A model generated the notes under the pieces. It saw only the letters and a program-made list of their open reading frames with translations, searched no databases and was not told the DNA's origin. A stretch of 64,000 nucleotides of DNA from Artemia franciscana (taxonomy: Eukaryota > Arthropoda > Branchiopoda > Anostraca > Artemiidae): the NCBI RefSeq assembly GCF_032884065.1, contig NW_027062616.1, positions 796,488 to 860,487 of the forward strand. The letters are read 5' to 3'. The stretch's first letter is position 1. Every line of letters begins with the position of its first letter. Shown one piece after another: positions 1 to 34,611 of the stretch. A program made the translations under genes and the position numbers.

Positions 1-310
1 CCCCCGGCTCCTCTGTGTAAACGGGATAGTAACAGAACTTTGAGAGGAGGCTCAATGTATCGAACACTGATAATTCTAGTGCCCTATTGAAGGCTAGGAA
101 TTGATGGAAGGACCCCCGTCGTACTCTCCTTTACCCCCCAAAAGCCTCCGTACCCCTATTGCATTGGATTAAAATTTCAGGATTGTGATCCCTCTCAAAA
201 TAGCCAATAAGTCCAACAAATATGCCTCGAGGAAAAAAAAGACCCATACAGCCCTAGGGTAGAAGGTTCAGAAATTATGCAAATTGCCAATGAATCATAG
301 ACAATTACTA
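1..310. other. Unassigned sequence at window edge
   Basis: No gene recognised. It holds short runs of C and several stop codons in all frames. Its last base (A at 310) is the left flank of the repeat that begins at 311. Confidence 0.5.
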
Positions 311-1602
311 TCAAACAGTTCGTGGTAAAGAACTGTAGGAAGGAGCAACCCGGCTCAACAGTAACCGAAACTAACAAATGGAATTTTGATAAAAATATTT
401 TTTTCCTCGGGGTTGATCTTATCGACCCAGTGGTCCTAGAATTTCGCGAGAGGGTTCATTTTGACAGAAGTTAAAGTTCTTGTTCCCTTTTTAAGTGAAC
501 ATAAAATTGGAGGGCACCTAGGCCCCCTCCCACGCTCATATTTTTCCCAAAGTCATTGGATCAAAATTTTGAGGTAGTCATTTTGTTCAGCATAGTTGAA
601 AAACCTAATAATTAGGTCTTTTGGGACGACTTAATCCCCCACATTCGCCGGGGGAGGGGTTGCAAATTACAAATTTTGACCATCGTTTACATATAGTAAT
701 GGTTACTGGGAAGTGTACAGACATTTTCAGGGGGACTTTTTTACGTTAAAGGGGATCGGGGGAGGGGGTCACGTGGGAGGATCTTTCTATTGAGGAATTT
801 ATCATGAGGAAAGAAAATTTCTATGAAGGGGCCGCAGGTATATCTAGCATTATTTAAAAAAAAAAACAATGAGGAAATAAAAACAGTTTTAGGTGGAAGA
901 AAGGAGCAGTATTAGAACCTAAAAACGAACAGAAATTATCACGTCTATAAGGGGGTTCGTCTCCTCCACAACACCTAACTCTTTACGCTAAAGTATTTTT
1001 AGTAATTTCAACTATTTATTCTACAGCCTTTTTGATTCAGGGGTCATTCTTAGAGAAATTTTTTATCAAAATCGTCCCATCAAAACTATGAGAAAGCCAT
1101 TTAGCCAAAAAAAAAATTAATTTGCAAATTTCATTTTAATTATTCATATGTGGCGAGCCAAAATCAAAACATGCATTAATTAAAAAATGTTCAGAAATTA
1201 AATTTAAAAAAAGTTTTTTAACTGCAAGTAAGGAGCGACATTGAAGCTTAAAACGAACAGAATCTATTCCGTATATTAAAGGGGTTGTCCCCTTCTCAAT
1301 GCCTCGCTCTTTACGCTAAATTTTTTTATTGTTTTAAAAAGTAGATTTGTGAGAAAGAGTCAAACTTTAGCGTAACGAGTGAGGCGTTGAGGAGGTCGTC
1401 CCCTTCTCAACACCTCGCTCTTTACGCTAAATTTTTTTATTGTTTTAAAAAGTAGAGTTGTGAGAAAGAGTCAGACTTTAGCGTAAAGACCGAGGCGTTG
1501 AGGAGGGGACAACCCCTTTTATATACGGAATAGTTTTTTTTCGTTCTAAGTTTTAATGTCGCTCCTTACTTGCAGTTCAAAAACATGTTTTTTTTTATTT
1601 AA
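311..1602 (+). mobile_element. TC...TTTAA non-autonomous element, copy 1
   Basis: First of about seven long copies of the most abundant interspersed element here. It begins TCAAACAGTTCGTGG and its first 30 bases contain a small hairpin (CAGTTCG...CGAACTG, one base changed in this copy). The last ~400 bases form a long palindrome around two copies of a CTCTTTACGCTAAA-type block, and the copy ends with a T-rich tail TTTATTTAA. It is flanked by A on the left and T on the right with no obvious longer target duplication. A motif close to GTAAGGAGC recurs near the 5' end, near position 900 and in both palindrome arms. There is no coding capacity. Helitron-like origin is inferred only from the insertion pattern. 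Confidence 0.8.
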
Positions 1603-1842
1603 TTGTTGAAAAGAGCCAGCAAGATTGCTCCTAGCGGTCTAATTAAATTGAAAATTGTATGGATTGCTCCTTGGGCCAAGAGGACTATTTTTGTTAGGAA
1701 GAAGAAGGATGTAGGAGGGCCAAAACATGGTCATGATCCAATTGTACGGCCAGAATTAAGTTTGGGAGTACAATTGTTTTAAGTCAGGGCCCGAGAAGAG
1801 CCGAAAAACGTTTTCCCGATTAACTAGAGACTCATATTAAGT
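1603..1842. other. Unassigned spacer
   Basis: Sequence between the first repeat copy and the palindrome. No recognisable gene or repeat. Confidence 0.4.
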
Positions 1843-2350
<508 letters not shown>

Positions 2351-2356
2351 CATATA

Positions 2357-3169
<813 letters not shown>

Positions 3170-3561
3170 TAACTTCTGCAGATACTATGTGTATACACAA
3201 TTAATTCACAATCGGACCACGGGTTTAGTGTGAGATTTGGATTGCAAGCTTGGACCGAATCAGAAAAAATTTCCAGTTATCGTTGAGCATTCATGCAGTG
3301 TGTTTCTCCGCTGTGCAAAGTGAATTTGCTATAGCCACGCCCCTAGGATACAGTGTTTTTTCACTGAGAACAAGCTCGATTGAATAGGATTTCAGATTTG
3401 CATTTGATGAAAGCGGGCCCTAGTAATAACTGGATTTATTACAAAACGGGGCCCTTGCGAGTAAGTTTCACTCGATGATATTTTAGTATATTAGATAGGC
3501 AAAGCGGCATTATTGTCAGAAATTAGTAATAGCAGTGACAAAAGAGCATTTTGACCGGAGG

Positions 3562-4239
3562 ATGGACGAAATGCTACAGCTAATTTCGCAGTTAAAGACT
3601 GAAAATAAACTACTCAGAGCAGAAAATAAATTGCTAAAGACTGAGCTCGTCCAAGTGAAGACTTCTACTTTACGAACAGAACTATATCTAAGAAAAAATA
3701 ATATCATTATACATGGAATTGAAGCGCCGCAAGGCTCAAAAAATCTTCGGCAGACTGTAGCCTCATTTTTTGAGGCTAAGCTTGGAATATCCAACGCTAA
3801 CCAAATACGTTTGAGTGCCATTTATCGTATTTCAAAGAATTCTAGTCGACCAGAACCAGAGAGTGTTCTGAGCCTCCGGAGTGGGACACAGCGAAAAAAG
3901 GTTGTAGAACCTATTTTTGTAAGCCTAGATGGCTTTGACCGGTCGATGATCATGAAGGAGTGTGGAAAACTTAAGAAGTCGGGGTTCAGTATATCGACGG
4001 ACCTACCAGCGGAGCTTGGTAAAAGAAGAAAGGAACTTTTCTCATTAGGGTATAAGCTAAAAACATCTAAAGTGACAGCTGAAAAAGTTGCTGAAACTCG
4101 TCTTGTCCAACGAGGCGTCAGAATGTGGTTGGATGTTAAAAAGTCTAAAAATTCACAATGGGCGAAATATCTAGATGAATGCTTTGACCCAGTTAAAGTG
4201 CCAACTATCCAACCTGAGGAATTAGACTCAGAGTCATAA
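3562..4239 (+). CDS. LINE ORF1 protein (RNA-binding/coiled-coil)
   Basis: About 225 residues from the first ATG in an open frame. Residues 5-45 are a leucine-rich coiled coil with repeated LKTENKLL-like heptads, which would trimerise the protein as in other LINE ORF1 products. This is followed by KNNIIIHGI, the first strand of the RRM-like domain common in L1/CR1-type ORF1, and a basic C-terminal half (QRKKVVEPIFVSL, KRRKELF). The likely role is to bind LINE RNA and chaperone it into the RNP. No zinc knuckle is visible. The frame is intact. An upstream GTG at 3535 is in the same frame, but nothing supports its use as a start. ORF2 begins 380 bases downstream. Confidence 0.75.
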   Translation: MDEMLQLISQLKTENKLLRAENKLLKTELVQVKTSTLRTELYLRKNNIIIHGIEAPQGSKNLRQTVASFFEAKLGISNANQIRLSAIYRISKNSSRPEPESVLSLRSGTQRKKVVEPIFVSLDGFDRSMIMKECGKLKKSGFSISTDLPAELGKRRKELFSLGYKLKTSKVTAEKVAETRLVQRGVRMWLDVKKSKNSQWAKYLDECFDPVKVPTIQPEELDSES

Positions 4240-4619
4240 TTGTGTGTGTTCCTTTCATTCATAAGTTTTGTCAGTATAAGTTGATTGCCAATTGATTAGA
4301 TTTCCATGTTGATTTTCCCCCATCCTTGCCACGGTCGGATGTTGATTAAGTTCTTGAACATTCCTTAATTTTTCTATATATTTTTTTATTTTTTTCTCCT
4401 TCTTATGTAGTTGTCATTACAGGTTGATTGCCGCTTGCTTACATTTTTCTGTCTAAAATGTGTATTTAAATGCTATTTTTTATCCATGTTATTCCATTTT
4501 CTTTGTTTTGTTTTTCTCTTTCAGAGTTCAAAAAAAGTTCCTACGGGTGTGTGTATTTCTCATGGCTTTTGCTTCACTTCAAGATATGGCCTTGTCCCCT
4601 GGAAATTATTAGGTAAGTA
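4240..4619 (+). other. Inter-ORF region of the LINE
   Basis: T-rich spacer between ORF1 and ORF2. It has an open stretch in the frame starting at 4411 with no recognisable domain. Confidence 0.5.
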
Positions 4620-7600
4620 ATGAGTTCCTATTTTTCATCCCGGGGGCTAATCACTTCGTCATTGCCAAAAGATTATAACCGGTTAAAAAAGTTAGAGAAT
4701 TCTTTTTTGGATTTAGAGAAAATTTTTGATGAAAAAATAAGTAATGAAGATGATTTGCCGTTATTTAGTGAAAGTAATTATCCTAGAAGTAAATATGTTG
4801 ATTTAATAGATTTAATCAATGGGCACTCTGAATCTCAGTTCTCTGTGCTTCAACTTAACTGTCAAGGATTATGTTCGTCGTCTATGGAAATAACTTCAAT
4901 GTGCCACCAACTGCAACCCAACATAATTGGATTATGTGAGACATTCCTTACAGGACAAACGGATAGCCTCCTAGATATCCCAGGCTATAAATCAAATTTT
5001 CTACATAGAAAAGAAGCTCGCAGAGGAGGATTGGCTATTTATGCGAGGAATGAATATGCTGTGCATATTAACAATCAACTGAGCCGGAATGTTGAAGGCG
5101 TTTTTGAATCACTTTTCTTTGAGCTATATGGGCCTTCTAAGAAAAAGATATTGATTGGAGAAATATATCGCTCACCCTCTGGTTCTGTTTCTGCTTTTAC
5201 GGATATACTAACTCAGATTTTACAGCTAATAGGAAACAAGAACCAAGATGTGATCATCATAGGTGATTTTAACATTAATCTAGCCTTTCCTCTAAGAAAT
5301 AGCTCAGTGGATCTTCTCACTATTATGTCAGGGTCTAATCTTTACCCTTCAATTACAATTCCAGCCAGAGTAACAGAAAGTACACACTCACTGATTGACA
5401 ACATTTTTTCTACATTATGTCCGGCGAAGGTATCAGTCATCACCAGTGACACATCTGATCATTTTCCTATACACACTGTCTTCAACACGGGGAGGATACC
5501 AACTCCACTCGTAAGAACTAACCAGGGTCTACAAGTAATTAATCTTAAAAAGGAGAATCTTAAACTGTTAAATGATGAGTTAAAAAATGTTTCTTGGGAC
5601 AATGTCCTAGCAAATGAGGATGTGAACGAAGGTTTTGAAATTTTCCACAATGCGTTTGTAGCTGCATATAAAGCATGCTGTTTTATAGATAAACCAAGAA
5701 ACCGTGAAAAAAAAAATACCCTAATATGCCCATGGGTTACCGAAAGCTTACTCATATGCATAAATATGAAAAATAAGTTATAGGCAAATTACAGAAACCA
5801 CCCAAGCCGAGAAAACCTAGAGAGATATGAGACGTATAAGAAATGCCTTCATTCAGTTCTGAGGAAAGCAAAAAGAATTTATGTGAATATTAAAATATCT
5901 GAAAGTGGGAAGGATGGACGAAAAGTCTGGAAGGTCATTTATTCGGTTTTGCGACCAAATGATAAGAAAGAAGAATTGCCTTCCAGACTTTTTGTCAACG
6001 GGGAGGCAGTTACGGAACCCACTCAGGTTGCAAAAGAACTCAGTACATTTTTCGCAAGGATAGGAGGAATTACTTCTACTTCTGCGAAAAGTCCCCACAA
6101 ACCCTACAAGCATTACCTTGACTCAGCATGCACCAAATCAATGGCAATAATTCCTGTGACATCAATTGAAGTAGAGCTAATTGTGAAGACCTTGAAAGGC
6201 ACATCAGCATCTTGATTTGACTGGATACACACGAAAGCCCTGAAAGCAGTCCTCCCTTCTATCCTAGAGCCATTAACTTATTTGATAAACCTGTCTCTAA
6301 GAAGTGGTGTTTTTCCTTCGATACTAAAAAAAGCAAGAATAATCCCTCTGCATAAAGATGGCCCTCATGACGATCCATCAAATTTCCGATCCATATCCAT
6401 ATTATCTGTTTTTTCAAAAGTTTTTGAAAAACCCTTACAAAGACTACTTTACCAGTTTCTCGAAAAAAAAGGATTTTTTATTAGTCGTCAGTTCGGCTTC
6501 AGACCTGGTCATTCAACAGAAGATGCTCTGGCATCCCTAAGCTTATTCATCAACAGAGCACTTGACTCAGGCCTTCTGCCAGCTGCTATATTGATTGACA
6601 TCAAGAAAGCATTTGACAGCATGGATCATACAATCTTACTGGGAAAGTTGCAACATATTGGAGTGAGGGGGATAGCCCTTCAATGGTTTGAATCTTATCT
6701 TCAAAATAGTTGCATCTACATTGGTGACGACCCAAGAAACGACACTACTGTGAAATTTGGTGTGCCCCAAGGATCAATCCTCGGTCCTCTTTTGTTTTTA
6801 GTCCATGTAAATGACCTAACTCGTATCCTTAATCCGAATCATGACGACCAAAAATGCTGTAACCAATGCTTTGATCAAACATCTGAGGACATTACTAACG
6901 AGCAAGATGAACTTATAGCATTCGCTGACGACACTTCAATTACCTGCTGCGGACTTGATATGCCTTCACTCCAGCGGAAGCTTGAAAACATCATAGAAGA
7001 GACCTATCTGTGGATGGATGCCAACAAACTTGTCATCAATGTAGAAAAATCTTGCATCCTACTATTTTAAAGGGGAGGAACCCTTCACCCAGAAATAACA
7101 GGAATTGTGACGACTCGTGGAAAGGTTCAACGACCAGTAAATGGATGTGCAAAATATTTAGGAGTAATAGTAGATGAAAACCTTTCTTTCCTTCCTCACA
7201 TCCATGCTGTAGAATTAAAGCTTTCAAGGAATCTTGGTATCATGAAAAAACTGAAGCAAACATTCCCACGTAAAACCCTTACCCTTCTCTACAATGCACT
7301 CATTAGACCCCACTTACAGTATTGCGCAATGGTATGGCAATCAACATTCAAATCCCATCTGAAAAACTGGATTCCATCCACAAGAATGCCTTGAAGATCA
7401 TCAAACACACAGAAGATTATCTCTCGCTGAAATCGCTGTTTGAGCTTTCCTGCTTGGTTTTTGCTTTCAGATTCCTCTCCGGCTTGCTTCCACCACCTTT
7501 TAGGAATCTATTCCGTTTGGTATCGAACAGCGTCTTCCAATTACAAGACTATCTGCACAGATCCATATTCGAAATACGCCAACAGTGAGGTCGGATTTTT

Positions 7601-7713
7601 CGCCTGACATCGTCTGTGCTAAGGCCTACAATACCCTACCGCTTGAACTGAGAGGTAGGAGCTCCCTTGGTTCTTTCAAAAAGAGAATAAAAAATTATCT
7701 TGTTTTGAATTAG
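4620..7713 (+). pseudogene. LINE ORF2: AP endonuclease plus reverse transcriptase, broken
   Basis: One reading frame from ATG 4620 carries an endonuclease domain (VLQLNCQGL, CETFL, GGLAIYAR, GEIYRSPSG, GDFNINL, TSDHFPIH) and then a reverse transcriptase (ARIIPLHKDG, FRSISILSVFSKVFEK, GFRPGHSTEDAL, DIKKAFDSMDH, VPQGSILGPLLFL, and FADDTS, the metal-binding catalytic box). The C-terminal region ends at TAG 7711-7713. The enzyme nicks target DNA and copies LINE RNA onto it. In-frame stops lie at 5781-5783 (TAG), 6213-6215 (TGA) and 7068-7070 (TAA). Frameshifts lie near 7360 and 7565. Catalytic residues are otherwise conserved, so decay is recent. Confidence 0.9.
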
Positions 7714-7990
7714 TTTAATTTGAATAATGAATCTAATTAGAAAAGTGATTTTAGTCATTATTGAGTTTTTTGTGGGGGTTGGAGTGGTTTGCTCCTGGAT
7801 GAAGAAGTGGGGACTTGTAAGGATGTTTTTTTTGGTAGGGGCCATGTTTGTATCGAGAAATGGAGGGAGAGCCATAGTGCGTATTTATTTTTGAGGTGAT
7901 ATGGGACTCAGCATGCAGTTTTTGCATAGAGATGAGAGATTAAGTATGTTATGACTGTTATAATTTTTTTTTAATAAACCCGAATGAACT

Positions 7991-8949
7991 GATTGTTAAT
8001 TGGAATAAAAAAAATGTCTATGAGAGTAAATATCAACATTATAACTTAAAATCAAAAAGGAATTATACTTATATAAGATCGGGAGCTGTCACTCCATCAA
8101 GCCCTATTGTTTATGCTGAAGTTAGGTTAATATTTTACTCATAGCGTTTTGGAGTGCAACAAAAATTAAACAGTTATTTGGTATTGCTCAGTTTGTTTTA
8201 TTTACCGATATTCTTTATATCATTTGAACTGCAAATGTTATTGTTTACTTACAAGGCCTTTCACTTTCACTGGCAGAAGTTAGATCTTTGTTGTGGCCTG
8301 ATCGATTTTGTTGCCTAAGAAATGAATTGGATTTTCTGTTACAATCGGAACCATTTACCGCAAAAGAATTTTTTTGTGGTTTTTGATAAAAAACCAAACT
8401 AAATGGTGGTGTTTTTTCTAATCCTAGTCCTTGGGCATAATTAAAGACACTAGAAAAAAAATGGTAGTAATGAACTGTTAAACTGGTTAGGTCTACATGG
8501 CACTGGTACTAACTAACTCCTGTTGCAAACTACTGAGTTGGCTGCAGGGGATAAAAGATGTCGATTCATGAGACTATCAAAAAGCAGTTGTTCAAAACGC
8601 ATTTCAACTTCTGTTTGACGGTCTTTTTAGGAGTCTGAATTTTTATAGAATGAAGAATGTAAATGAGTGTCGAAAATAAGGAAGTTCGCAAAGGAAAGTG
8701 CGATCGATCCAAAGAAGACAATTAGTGAAAATCAACAGAACTTGGGCCTTGGAATATTATTTTTGGCTTCTGACCAGCCCTTGTTCTTCTCTTTTTGAAG
8801 TATTTAATAACTCCTTACCTCTTAAAAATGGATCAAGTCTTAAATTGATTGACTGATTTAAATGGATTATATAATAAATCTTTCTATTGTGTAGAATGAA
8901 AATTTATTAGAAGCGAATTCCTCTCCAACTGTTAGCATATCCTTTGAAG
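7991..8949. other. Unassigned sequence downstream of the LINE
   Basis: No gene recognised. It contains the third copy of the inner palindrome segment (8556-8622). Confidence 0.5.
8556..8622 (+). repeat. Dispersed copy of the inner palindrome segment
   Basis: About 65 bases matching 2283-2350 with several substitutions (GATGTCGATTCATGAGACTA at its start). It shows the segment is a repeat in its own right and not just part of the palindrome. Confidence 0.8.
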
Positions 8950-9255
8950 CTTACTGCTATTACTGTTACTTCTACTACTACTAACATCTCACTGCAGCTC
9001 CAAGCTGCCTGAGGCTAACACTGCTACACACATTTCCCCTCCATCCAAAGCATCTCTCTTTACGTCCTCCCAAGAAGTTCCAATTTCTCTTAAATTTTTC
9101 CCTATGATATCTTCCCTCGCCATTTGGGGACGAACTGCTCTTTGCTTGGCCCCTGATGGATGTCCAGCAAGGACAATCGTTGACAATCTATCATTCTTAA
9201 TCCTTCGAACGTGTTTTAGCCTCCCCAACCTTTCTCTTATACTACCCTAGAAAGT
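8950..9255 (-). mobile_element. RTE-like LINE, 3' fragment
   Basis: The - strand reads a LINE C-terminal tail: RLGRLKHVRRIKNDRL, then GHPSGAKQRAVRP, then LREIGTSWEDVKRDAL, ending AVLASGSLELQ. The same tail with higher identity to the usual form (RWLGHVLRMKDDRLPK) is at 55740-56213. The 3' end, at the low-coordinate side, runs into an irregular (TAC)n tract at 8950-8985, as in the other copy. It is 5'-truncated and dead. Confidence 0.8.
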
Positions 9256-11306
9256 GGGTCTGAATTTTTTTCAGTCGGAGTAAAGCTATTGTTTCGAAGT
9301 ACATAAAGCATTAAATTGTGTCACGAACGTAACTATTCTAAGAGTGTGTGAAAATCTACACCTTTTCTGTTGCGTAGTTTGGTTTTTTGCTATAATAAGG
9401 GTACTAATATCTTCAGTTTTTGTTGTAAACCCTTCACATCCCTAGGTTTGATACTATCAGACCCTGAAAAAGAAAATTAATAAAAATGTGTCTTTGACCA
9501 TTTTTGTCATCACTTTAAAAATGTTTTTCCAGATTTTTATTTCGAAGAAAAGTGTAGAACGATATTAAAACCTAAAGTGAGCAGAAAATTAAACTTAAAA
9601 CGACATAAAACTGCTGTGAATAAGTAAATGAAATATAAAACAAACAGAAATTACTTGTAAATGAATCTTTGCACAAGAAGTTATTGATATGATGATCAAT
9701 TCAGGCTTAAAATGAACAAAATTACCAAAAATAAGATCAGGCCTTCTGCCCCGTTAAATCCAGTAAATATTGGAGTGTTCTTTGCGCTTTGATGAAAGTG
9801 ATCTATATTTCGAAGAATGTGATTATAGTTCTCATAATATCAACAAGAGCAACAAAAAAAGAAATTCGTGGTGCTTTTAAAGATTTGCCAATGAGAGTTC
9901 CGCTGACAGTGGGCTTTATTTACCCTCAGATAGTGGGATTACAACCCTCTCAAATACTCGAAAAGCCAGTGTCATTTGTGCTTTTCTGAAAATAATATCT
10001 TTCGAAAGTGTGTCTTTTATTTTTCAAAACATAATCAAAACAAACTATGAAATGACAGTACTAAACAAGGTCACGCGGAAGACTCACTATTAGAATAATT
10101 AAATTCATGGCTCTCAGTTTAATTTGATTATTGTAAACAAGTAGGTTTTTTGTCAAAATTTTTCCTTTTAGTTCTATTTCATTCATAAGTTATTAAAATT
10201 GCTGAAATGAACCATTTAAGAAATTGTGGTAATTTTTTAAGCAGCCTCATTAGTTTACTGGAGCAATAGCCTGTTTCAATTGATGAATCAATAAATGATT
10301 GATGAATCAGTAAATCAATAGAGCTGCGAGGGACGCGACTCTAAACTGGACAATTGTAAAAACGAGTTGAAGTTGAATCTGGACTAAATTTGTCTGCAAG
10401 CCTAGTACTCTTGATCTGGGAGCCATTTCCGGTTTTTTCTGCAAGGGGAGTACTGAAAAAAACGATCGCTAAAAATAATTTCATGTTAAGAACCTGAAGC
10501 TTCTATGTGGAACATCGGAACGCGTTTGGATTTGGAAAAAGCGCAATATCGAAGGTATCCAAACACCTCCAAACTATTAATCCACCGATACGATACCGTG
10601 AAGCCTTAGTTTTCGCGTTATCGTATTGACTGACAACGCTATATGTAGTCCAGACTAGTTGCCCTATTATTGGTCAATTAATGTTGATTTAAAAATGACT
10701 TAGTATCTTAAAACTTTTCGGAAATTCGTGTCGGTCTGTCGAATATAGGAGACTATAGCACGGATGATGTGCATTTTATTTCCCTATTCTTTTCTTTACA
10801 TTGGTATAATTTGATTAAAAGTCTGATGAAATTGATGAAACGTTAAAGAAAGTTGGATATTTTTCGAGAAGCCATTGACTGAACACCTTCGTTTAGGGTG
10901 ACTAAACTGCCAAGACCTAGCTTTTTTATTACAGAAAATGTTCTAATAAGAACTGGTCTATGAACAACTAGTTTCAAATTATAGTATTGTCCAATATGGA
11001 TGACTTTAACCGAAAAGACGCAATGGAACTGTTTTTCTAAACTAGTCTTTTGGAATCCTGCACTGTGTGTCAATTTTCAATTTCTGTATGGCTGTGGAAA
11101 AACATGTTAATGTTTAATTTTGGATATTTTGACTTAAGATTCTAATTTTTTTAAGTTTTAGGCCCCATTGCCCTTTCCAACTAACCTCTGACTTATGCAG
11201 GCTCATATTGGTGTCACATATTGATTTTGACCAACAATATTTTTATTATAACTCTATTTTTATTTCTAAAAAGACAAAACATTTGCTCACGTGATCCTTT
11301 TTTCAG
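9256..11306. other. Unassigned region upstream of the first visible HPDL exon
   Basis: I see no exon with convincing family similarity here. The HPDL start and its first metal-binding histidine must be encoded further upstream or be unrecognised within this stretch. Confidence 0.4.
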
Positions 11307-33655
<22,349 letters not shown>

Positions 33656-33810
33656 TCAAATTTTAACTTAGTTTTATTTAAGTAAATTATTATATTATTA
33701 TACCGTCTATTATGTCTTTAAACCAACAATGTATCCATTTTTTAACTGAAATTCATAGAACTGATTCTGTGGAAGGTTTGTATCGTTTGACATATTGACT
33801 GTAACACTTT

Positions 33811-33816
33811 AATAAA
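33811..33816 (+). terminator. Candidate polyadenylation signal of HPDL
   Basis: AATAAA 156 bases after the stop codon. It is the first such hexamer downstream. Assignment is by position only. Confidence 0.5.
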
Positions 33817-34301
33817 TTATTTCGAAAAAAGGTTGAAAAGTAGATTAAAAACTTCTTTACCATTGAATCTTTGACGTTCAATTTTTTTTTTACTATTTGA
33901 GCAGAAGGGCGCATTATTTTGTTTAATAATTTTGACCCTCCTATTGGTTTTTATAGTGAAACATATTTTCTTCCAGCTTCCCTGAAGGTCTTTGTGAATA
34001 CTGTCATTACCTAACGAGCACGTAATACTTAATGTCTCACAATTTTTACTAAAAACTAGCTGTCACTTAGTACCCCTTGTCACCTTAAAAATGCTTGTCT
34101 TACAATATACCTAAAAGTAGCATGGGTAGTACTTATTCTTGCCGTAAATCTGATCATTTGATTGTAATACAATATAATACATTACAAAACAGCCAAAATT
34201 TCGGTCGATTTTATCTATTTTTTGCGGTATGCCATCTTTAGCCTCAGCTGGCTGCTATTACTTTTAGATTTCTATGCCTTGCTTTTAACTGGAACTTTTG
34301 T
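33817..34301. other. Intergenic gap between convergent genes
   Basis: About 480 bases with no recognised gene. It holds the 3' flanks of HPDL (+) and the glycosyltransferase (-). Confidence 0.6.
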
Positions 34302-34611
34302 TTAGTTTTTCAAAAGCGAGATATACTTTCTGGGTAGTATTTCTCTTGCCATAAACTCAAAAGTCTGATTATAAGACATTATGGTGGTTTCATCGAAACC
34401 ACCATACTTTTGATAGTTTTCCTTGTCCAAATAGTATCTGTGATTAAAAAGCAAATGAATTGTAATTTGTTCTTTCCACTCTCTCCAGTAGCTATGGTAA
34501 AGCTGAGGTACAAGCATGTGAGCACCAAATTTCAGCTTCACCCTGTGCACAAGAGATGGATCTTTGTATAAAACTTCCACTGTTGGACGCTCACCAGCGT
34601 TGTAATACCAT
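34302..34611 (-). CDS. Glycosyltransferase exon 3 (C-terminus)
   Basis: Acceptor TTTATTTTAG. It encodes WYYNAGERPTVEVLYKDP, then HRVKLKFGAHMLVPQLY, YWREWKEQITIHLLFNHRYY and FEFMAREILPRKY before the stop. The frame is fully open, including conserved aromatic and basic positions, with no sign of decay. Confidence 0.85.

Larger units (their letters stand above)
3172..7990 (+). mobile_element. Two-ORF non-LTR retrotransposon (LINE), CR1/Jockey-like
   Basis: The order is: 5' leader (about 3172-3561), ORF1 (coiled coil plus RNA-binding-like domain), ORF2 (AP endonuclease then reverse transcriptase), and an A-rich 3' end with AATAAA-type signals near 7970-8010. There are no long terminal repeats. 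The clade assignment rests on gene order and RT motifs only. It is the best-preserved LINE in the window, yet ORF2 is broken by three in-frame stops and two frameshifts, so this copy is not autonomous. The 5' boundary is taken as the end of the TA tract. I found no target-site duplication. Confidence 0.85.

Noticed and set aside
3535..3561. GTG start for LINE ORF1
   Set aside because: Eukaryotic initiation at GTG is unlikely. The in-frame ATG at 3562 keeps the coiled coil intact.
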